NCBI GenBank assembly: GCA_015066175.1
Contig: SVOW01000002.1
Coordinates: 186,001-250,000 of the forward strand
Direction: 5' to 3'
DNA length: 64,000 nt
Source: Oscillospiraceae bacterium
Lineage (GTDB): Bacteria; Bacillota; Clostridia; Oscillospirales; Acutalibacteraceae
Shown here: positions 58,874-64,000 of the stretch, one piece after another
Layout of the letters: each line of letters opens with the position of its first letter
Position numbering within the stretch: position 1 is the stretch's first letter
Made by a program: the position numbers and the translations under genes
The notes under the pieces: model-generated
What the model was told of the DNA's origin: nothing
The model's database searches: none
What the model saw: only the letters and a program-made list of their open reading frames with translations

Positions 58874-60079
58874 ATGAAAGTTCTTGTTATCAACGCAGGT
58901 AGTTCATCTCTCAAATATCAGCTTATTGATATGGAAACAGAGCAGATGATTGCAAAAGGTATTTGCGAAAAGGTTGGTTTTGCAGGTCAGATTGACGGCA
59001 AAACAGCAGACGGCAGAAAGTTTTTCTATGAAGTTCCCCTTAAGAACCATACAGAAGCTTTTGTTGAAGTTAAAAAAGTTCTCACTGAAGGCGATTGTAA
59101 AGTTATCGACGACCTTTCAGAAATCGCAGCAGTTGGCCATCGTGTTGTTCAGGGTGGTGCACTCTTCCAGAAGAGCGTGCTTATTGACGAAAAAGTTATA
59201 GAAGGTATCGAAAGCCTTTGCGACCTTGCCCCCCTTCACAACCCTGCTCACATTCAGGGTATCAGAGCTTGTTTTGAAGTCTTCGGACCTGATGTTCCTG
59301 AAATCGCAGTATTTGACAATGCCTTCCACAGCACAATGCCTGAAGAAGCATATACATTCCCCATTCCTTATGAATACACAGAAAAATATCAGATCCGTCG
59401 CTATGGCTTCCACGGCACATCACACCGCTTTGTAAGCGCTCGTTGTGCAGAAGTTATGGGCAAAGATATCAAAGACCTTAAAATTGTTACTTGTCACCTT
59501 GGTAACGGCTCATCAATCACAGCAGTTAAAGGCGGCAAAGTTATCGACACAAGTATGGGTCTTACTCCCCTTGATGGTTTTGAAATGGGCACACGTTGCG
59601 GTGCTGTTGACCCTTCTGCAATTCTCTTCCTTATGGAAAAAGAAGGCTGGGATGCTAAAACAACAAGCGATGTTCTCAACAAAAAATCGGGTTACCTTGG
59701 CGTTTCAGGCGTTTCAAGTGATGACCGTGACCTTCTTAAAGCAATTGATGAAGGCAACGAAAGAGCTGCTCTTGCAAGAAAAATCCTTAAATATCAGGTA
59801 CGTAAAGTTATCGGCAGCTACATCGCAGCAATGGACGGCGTAGATGCTATCGTATTCACAGGCGGTATCGGCGAAAACACAACAGACCTCCGCGAAGATG
59901 TTTGTTCAAACCTCACATACCTTGGCGTTAAAATTGATAAAGAAATCAACGATTCACTTATCCGTGGTAAAGAAGGCGAAATCAGCACAGCTGATTCAGC
60001 AGTTAAAGTGTTTGTTCTTCCCACAAACGAAGAACTTGCAATCGCTCGCGATACAAAAGAAATTGCAGAAAGCCTTTGA
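58874..60079 (+). CDS. ackA: Acetate kinase
   Basis: 401 residues; makes ATP and acetate from acetyl phosphate in fermentation. VLVINAGSSSLKYQLID, the family start, binds phosphate; GHRVVQGG, FDNAFHSTMPE, RRYGFHGTSHRFV, LGNGSSITAV, GTRCGAVDP and FTGGIGENT follow, including the catalytic Arg and the Asp/Glu metal ligands. Codon use is strongly biased, as expected of a highly expressed gene. GGAGG precedes the ATG. No phosphotransacetylase gene is adjacent; it must lie elsewhere if present. Confidence 0.98.
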   Translation: MKVLVINAGSSSLKYQLIDMETEQMIAKGICEKVGFAGQIDGKTADGRKFFYEVPLKNHTEAFVEVKKVLTEGDCKVIDDLSEIAAVGHRVVQGGALFQKSVLIDEKVIEGIESLCDLAPLHNPAHIQGIRACFEVFGPDVPEIAVFDNAFHSTMPEEAYTFPIPYEYTEKYQIRRYGFHGTSHRFVSARCAEVMGKDIKDLKIVTCHLGNGSSITAVKGGKVIDTSMGLTPLDGFEMGTRCGAVDPSAILFLMEKEGWDAKTTSDVLNKKSGYLGVSGVSSDDRDLLKAIDEGNERAALARKILKYQVRKVIGSYIAAMDGVDAIVFTGGIGENTTDLREDVCSNLTYLGVKIDKEINDSLIRGKEGEISTADSAVKVFVLPTNEELAIARDTKEIAESL

Positions 60080-60118
60080 TTTTCAGCTTCTAATTACAGT
60101 TTAACAAAACAATCAATA

Positions 60119-60152
60119 ACAGCCAACCCGTAAAAGGTTGGCTGTATTTTTA
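60119..60152 (+). terminator. Terminator of ackA
   Basis: ACAGCCAACC and GGTTGGCTGT pair over ten bases with a seven-base loop, then ATTTTTAT. Confidence 0.88.
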
Positions 60153-60164
60153 TATCTGTTACAC

Positions 60165-61850
60165 TTAACAATCATTCATCATAATTGCAACTGATGAATA
60201 TTTTTCGGCAGTTTCATAATCAACTTCAATATATTCCATTAAATAATAACCTTCACAATTATCATCGGAATCATAAAATTTATATTTGGTTTCTTTACCT
60301 GCCGAATTGTATTCAATAGTATAATAACCATTATAATTTCCATTTACATAGCTTGAAACTTTAATTTTTCTGCCATTGTTATCATATTCATATATTGTAC
60401 GATTTGACGGAGCATATGTATTATACTCAGTTTCTTCTATTAAATTACCATTAGAATCATATTCATAATTTTTACAATATGTGTGGTCATCATCGTAGCA
60501 ATAAGTTAATTCTTCTTTCACCACATTACCCATTGAGTCATATGTATATTCGTAAATGCTATATACAAAATCATCAGAGTCACTATATGTAATACTGATA
60601 TTATTACCTCTGCTGTCATATTCATAAATAATTTTCTCGAATAAATCATAATCTTCATAAAGTTTACTTTCTTCAATCAAATTGCCGTTTGAATCATATT
60701 CGTACATAACATAAGTATAAGTAGCATAATCAGGACGATTGATAGTACGTTTAACTATTTTGCCACTACTGTCATATTCACATTCACTGCCTTCCTTAAA
60801 TGTACCATCAGGTCTGTAAGTTGACTCTTCAACAATATTGCCATTATCATCAACAACACATTTATTACGGTAATAATCTCCATCTACGTTTACAAAACAT
60901 TTGATTTCATTGCTATCAAAATTATATTCATAAGTTGCACAGTCAACAATAATATCTTCATCAAAATAATATGTCGCTTTACTTGGCAAATAACCAACGC
61001 GTGATTCTTCCGATTTTGGTGTATCATTGTTATTTGCATTCGTGTTTTCTTCTGAATTTATCTCGACTTCTTCATTATTTTCGTTATAACCAATTATTTT
61101 ATTGCCTTTCTGATGAACGTTTGAATATTTACCTGAATTTTTTGATTCAACAGGGTTTTCACCTTTAGCTGTGTAAATGAATGATTTACCTTTATTTGTG
61201 TTATTGTCATATACTTCAATTGAAATATATTTGATTTTTTCAAGTTCAATAAGACCGTTTGTCTTACCACTTACGTTTTCTTTGACAGGCTGTGCTTTCT
61301 TCTGATTTACAAAGTAAATATCAGCATCGTAGAATTCAGGATGCTCTTCATCTTTTTCATCAGTTTCACCAACAATTGCATATGCTTCATATGTACCATT
61401 TGAATCGTAGTCTTCAACTACCATTTCAACGATCGGCTTTGTTGTGCTTTCCTTAAGAATTTCTTCCAGATGAGCTGCAGCTTCGTTTATTTCTTCCTGA
61501 TGTTCTTTGTTACTTCTCCATTTAATAAAGAAAATTCCGCCTATAACTATAGCAATAACAAGTAAAAGGGCAATTGCAGCAATAATAATTTTTTTAGTTG
61601 GTTTATTGTTATTATTTTTTACAACACTCTGTTTCTGAACAGGTGTATTGTTAACTAACTGCCTGCTTTCTACACTACGAAACTCTATATTGTTTTTTTG
61701 GTTGTGTATGTGTGCCTGGTTGGTCATATTGCGGACCGGCATCTGATTCTGCACATTAGAAACACGTCGCTGCGTTAATGGTGTGCCGCAGAATTTGCAG
61801 AATTTATTGTTTTCGGGTAATTCTCTTTGACATTTTGGACAACGGATCAT
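60165..61850 (-). CDS. Zinc-ribbon, single-span membrane protein with external YD-type repeats
   Basis: 561 residues. Residues 1-22 form a C4 zinc ribbon (CPKCQRE and CKFCGTP); a Gln/Asn-rich linker follows; residues 88-109 are one transmembrane helix (IIIAAIALLLVIAIVIGG); then about 190 residues of mixed domain including acidic Asn-rich linkers; and from about residue 300 some eight imperfect repeats of 25-30 residues around YEYDSNGNLIEES, like the YD/RHS repeats. The topology suggests a cytosolic ribbon and an external repeat stalk. No toxin or processing domain follows, so it is not a complete RHS protein. Function unknown. Confidence 0.78.
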   Translation of the reverse strand: MIRCPKCQRELPENNKFCKFCGTPLTQRRVSNVQNQMPVRNMTNQAHIHNQKNNIEFRSVESRQLVNNTPVQKQSVVKNNNNKPTKKIIIAAIALLLVIAIVIGGIFFIKWRSNKEHQEEINEAAAHLEEILKESTTKPIVEMVVEDYDSNGTYEAYAIVGETDEKDEEHPEFYDADIYFVNQKKAQPVKENVSGKTNGLIELEKIKYISIEVYDNNTNKGKSFIYTAKGENPVESKNSGKYSNVHQKGNKIIGYNENNEEVEINSEENTNANNNDTPKSEESRVGYLPSKATYYFDEDIIVDCATYEYNFDSNEIKCFVNVDGDYYRNKCVVDDNGNIVEESTYRPDGTFKEGSECEYDSSGKIVKRTINRPDYATYTYVMYEYDSNGNLIEESKLYEDYDLFEKIIYEYDSRGNNISITYSDSDDFVYSIYEYTYDSMGNVVKEELTYCYDDDHTYCKNYEYDSNGNLIEETEYNTYAPSNRTIYEYDNNGRKIKVSSYVNGNYNGYYTIEYNSAGKETKYKFYDSDDNCEGYYLMEYIEVDYETAEKYSSVAIMMNDC

Positions 61851-61971
61851 AAAAACAACTCCTAAACGTTTTCTTTATGTGACCATTATAGCTTGAGTTT
61901 TTTTGAAATAAATAGTTTTGTAATAAATAGGAAAGCAAATGTAATTTTCAGTCAAAACGCAAAATTTTCGT

Positions 61972-62007
61972 AAAAAAACCGCCTTTCGTCAGTGAAAAGC
62001 GGTTTAA
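61972..62007 (-). terminator. Terminator of the TtcA-like/TcdA operon
   Basis: On the minus strand AAACCGCTTTTC pairs with GAAAGGCGGTTT (one mismatch) and a T run follows, seven bases after the stop codon. Confidence 0.78.
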
Positions 62008-62011
62008 TATT

Positions 62012-62851
62012 TTATTCAAATTTTTCAAGAAAAGAGTGAAATTCATCGTTTAATTTATATTCCACCAAAGTGTCAACATTTGCATTATGTATTGAACGGA
62101 AAATGTTGATTTCAATGTTGGGATTCACTTTCTTCATTTGTTTTATCAGGTCTTTGATTTCCTGACGCTTTGAAAGACCTTCTTTATTATCGTTAGTCTT
62201 ATAATCTTCTGTAAATCTGCAAGCACATCTGATAAACTCAAGATTATTATATTTTGACCAGGCAATGATTGCATCTTCTTTGATACAGTACATAGGTCTT
62301 ATCAGTTCCATACCCTCATAATTTGTGCTCTTAAGACGCGGGAGCATTGCCTGAATCTGCGAGCCGTAAAACATACCCATAACTGTTGTTTCAATAACAT
62401 CACTCATATGGTGACCAAGTGCAATTTTGTTGCAACCAAGCTCTTTTGCACGCGAATAAAGGTATCCTCTTCTCATTCTTGCGCAAAGATAACACGGGTT
62501 CTGTTCAATTTTAACAACCACATTAAAAATATCAGAATTGAAAATATCAATAGGAATATTGAGAATTTTTGCATTATCAATAATACGCTGTCTGTTTTCT
62601 TCGTTATATCCTGGGTCCATAACAATGTATTCAAGTTCAAAAGGCACTTCACTATAACGTTGAAGCATTCTCATCAGAACTGACAGAATCATTGAATCTT
62701 TACCGCCAGAAATACAAACGGCAATTTTATCGCCTGACTGTATCATCTGATATTTTTTTACAGCTTCAACAAAAGGATTCCAGATTGTTTTTCTGTATGT
62801 TTTTGAAATAGAACGCTCCGCAATCTGCCACGCTTCAAGCTCTCTCTTCAT
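62012..62851 (-). CDS. TtcA-family PP-loop ATPase (tRNA thiolation-like)
   Basis: 279 residues. The PP-loop IAVCISGGKDSMILSVLM adenylates the target; CYLCARMRRGYLYSRAKELG gives the CxxC pair, and FIRCACRF a third cysteine region; ALGHHMSDVIETTVMGMFYG is the family block. TtcA relatives thiolate C32 of tRNA using an Fe-S cluster; whether this branch does the same is unsure, as clostridial members often differ. The start is ATG 62851, one base after the tcdA stop, and the longer frame to 62863 lies in tcdA. Confidence 0.82.
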   Translation of the reverse strand: MKRELEAWQIAERSISKTYRKTIWNPFVEAVKKYQMIQSGDKIAVCISGGKDSMILSVLMRMLQRYSEVPFELEYIVMDPGYNEENRQRIIDNAKILNIPIDIFNSDIFNVVVKIEQNPCYLCARMRRGYLYSRAKELGCNKIALGHHMSDVIETTVMGMFYGSQIQAMLPRLKSTNYEGMELIRPMYCIKEDAIIAWSKYNNLEFIRCACRFTEDYKTNDNKEGLSKRQEIKDLIKQMKKVNPNIEINIFRSIHNANVDTLVEYKLNDEFHSFLEKFE

Positions 62852-62852
62852 C

Positions 62853-63569
62853 TTAACCACCAAAACCGATTAAATCTTTCACTACTTCCCCTGCCATTAT
62901 AAGTCCCATAACTGATGGCACAAACGAAAGGCTTCCGGGAATTGACCTTTTATTTGATGTTTCATCAATAAGTTCTTCTTTTCTGATAGGTGATTCCTCA
63001 GAATAAACCACTTTCAATTTTTTCACATTGTTTTCTTTACAAAGTTTTCGCATTGCTTTTGCAAGCGGACAACCGGAAGTTTTGTAAATATCAGCAACCT
63101 TAAATTGTGTAGGGTCAGTTTTATTGCCGGCACCCATAGCTGAAATTATCGGAACATTTAATTTGTCTGCAATTACAGCAAGTGCAAGTTTTCCGCTCAC
63201 CGTGTCGATTGCATCAACTATGTAATCAAACTTTTCAAACTCAAATTCTCTTTCATTTTCTTTGAGAAAGAAGCAATTATGTTCATTAACTACTATTTCA
63301 GGGTTGATATCAAGAAGTCTTTCTTTCATAACATCAACTTTGTTTTTACCTATTGTGCTATGAAGTGCAATAATCTGGCGATTGATGTTAGAAACAGAAA
63401 CTGTATCATTATCAACTATATCAAGCATGCCTACACCACTTCTTGCAAGTGATTCGCAGATATAACCGCCTACACCGCCTACACCAAAAACTGCAACTCG
63501 CGAATTTTTGAGTATATCCAATGTTTCAGTACCGAAAACTATGTTTTGTCTTGAAAAAATTTCATTCAT
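62853..63569 (-). CDS. tcdA: tRNA threonylcarbamoyladenosine dehydratase TcdA
   Basis: 238-residue E1-like enzyme that cyclises t6A37 to ct6A with ATP. It starts RQNIVFGTETLDILKNSRVAVFGVGGVGGYICESLARSG (given here as the Rossmann/ATP loop GVGGVGG), followed by DNDTVSVSNINRQ, the Arg finger region, and the C-terminal PGSLSFVPSVMGLIMAGEVV. No ThiS/MoaD-like partner is present, which fits TcdA rather than ThiF or MoeB. It shares one base with the phosphoesterase gene upstream. mtaB, acting on the same base, is 5 kb away. Confidence 0.9.
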   Translation of the reverse strand: MNEIFSRQNIVFGTETLDILKNSRVAVFGVGGVGGYICESLARSGVGMLDIVDNDTVSVSNINRQIIALHSTIGKNKVDVMKERLLDINPEIVVNEHNCFFLKENEREFEFEKFDYIVDAIDTVSGKLALAVIADKLNVPIISAMGAGNKTDPTQFKVADIYKTSGCPLAKAMRKLCKENNVKKLKVVYSEESPIRKEELIDETSNKRSIPGSLSFVPSVMGLIMAGEVVKDLIGFGG

Positions 63570-64000
63570 CAGATATCAACTTCTTCTCTTTCTTCTATGC
63601 AGATAGTTTCTGTGAAAAATTCTTTGGGATTATTCTCATCAATTTCAATCAATCTGCCACCACGACGCCATCCGTAAGTCATAAAACCGCCACAGATAGT
63701 CTGACAGAGTTTTATTCCATCTTTTTCAACGATAAAATCGTTTACATGGTCATGTCCACAAAAAAGTGCAACCACGTCACCTTGAGATTTGAACGCGTCA
63801 AATTCGCCATCATAACGGACCATAGGCGGACTGGGGCTTTCATTAAGCTCACCTGTCGCATTTTCAGGAAGAATATGGTATTTACCGTCATCACATTTCA
63901 TTGCACCTGGTGTTTTTTCATCAACTTCAAGGAAAGCATCGTGCACTTCCGGCACGCAGATATGTTGAAAAGCAAAAGAATAAACAGGCTTTCCACCATT
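63569..64000 (-). CDS. Calcineurin-like metallophosphoesterase, 5' end cut by the window
   Basis: The frame stays open to the right edge, so the GTG at 63955 is internal and the N-terminal half is missing. The visible 143 residues include FAFQHICVPEV, a histidine ligand region, and VVALFCGHDHVNDFIVEKDGIKLCQT, the GHDH metal motif of calcineurin-like phosphoesterases. Substrate unknown; intact relatives include nucleotidases and purple-acid-phosphatase-like proteins. It overlaps tcdA by one base and so belongs to the same operon. Confidence 0.85.
   Translation of the reverse strand, partial: NGGKPVYSFAFQHICVPEVHDAFLEVDEKTPGAMKCDDGKYHILPENATGELNESPSPPMVRYDGEFDAFKSQGDVVALFCGHDHVNDFIVEKDGIKLCQTICGGFMTYGWRRGGRLIEIDENNPKEFFTETICIEEREEVDI

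Noticed and set aside
60250..60950. Regularly spaced repeats that might be a CRISPR array
   Set aside because: The periodicity is coding: degenerate YEYDSNGN repeats in one long frame, with unequal units and no constant spacer length.
1..64000. Defence islands, integrases, IS elements, biosynthetic gene clusters, replication origin
   Set aside because: I looked for transposase, integrase, Cas, restriction, toxin-antitoxin and NRPS/PKS signatures and for DnaA-box clusters and saw none; the only mobile trace is the short remnant at 45880.

Overview
The window reads as a piece of chromosome from a low-GC, spore-forming member of the Clostridia. I infer a gut-type, Oscillospirales-like anaerobe, but no rRNA is present to fix the lineage. 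Supporting signs are the A+T-rich sequence, the spore genes cotJABC and sipL, HPr kinase with WhiA and RapZ, acetate kinase and D-lactate dehydrogenase, many TTG starts behind strong Shine-Dalgarno sites, and numerous promoters of the TTGaca-17-TAtaaT type. Almost the whole window is ordinary chromosome: there is no prophage, integrase, IS element or CRISPR array.

Layout, left half. 1-5040 is the end of a histidine operon (hisC, hisB, hisH, hisA, hisF, hisIE) followed by a membrane-anchored beta-propeller-like protein. 5046-5241 holds an independent structured small RNA on the minus strand, next to the spore coat operon cotJA-cotJB-cotJC. 6.5-13.5 kb carries galT, a small HTH regulator, ldhA, a stand-alone murD, a GH27 alpha-galactosidase and a DapA-family aldolase. 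12.6-23.9 kb is one long minus-strand housekeeping operon: rnj, gdpP, rplI, dnaB, tilS, ftsH, tyrS and the aldolase. 23.9-27 kb has rnhA, a shortened proC, a Cys-rich protein, an ECF S-component paired with a P-loop kinase, and tRNA-Leu.

Layout, right half. 27-33 kb has a glycosyltransferase with a two-gene ABC exporter, and a CLC transporter that looks like the fluoride branch. 33-39.8 kb is a run of small plus-strand operons (sugar isomerase with Gfo/Idh dehydrogenase, Cys-rich small proteins, glycerate kinase, a short DtxR-like repressor). 39.8-44.3 kb has an L-serine dehydratase fused to an N-terminal Cro/CI-type HTH domain, its palindrome-bearing promoter, and a P-type ATPase under a yybP-ykoY (Mn2+) riboswitch. 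44.3-55.4 kb holds sipL, pfkA, dnaE, whiA, rapZ, murB, glk and hprK, all on the minus strand. 55.4-64 kb holds tRNA-Thr, a GNAT gene, mtaB, tmcAL, ackA, a zinc-ribbon/transmembrane/YD-repeat protein, and a TtcA-like/TcdA/metallophosphoesterase operon that runs off the right edge.

How the genes fit together. Carbon enters through alpha-galactoside and galactose use (GH27, GalT), hexose phosphorylation (glk, pfkA) with HPr kinase as the carbon-catabolite sensor, and leaves as acetate and D-lactate (ackA, ldhA). Serine is deaminated to pyruvate by an enzyme that probably also binds DNA. Metal and ion control is visible in the Mn riboswitch with its P-type ATPase, the DtxR-like repressor and the CLC protein. 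tRNA maturation is well represented (tilS, mtaB, tmcAL, tcdA and a TtcA-like enzyme).

The observations most worth following are the unidentified small RNA at 5046-5208, the HTH-serine dehydratase fusion whose promoter is covered by matching inverted repeats, the ECF transporter/kinase pair, and a ProC that lacks the family's signature segment.
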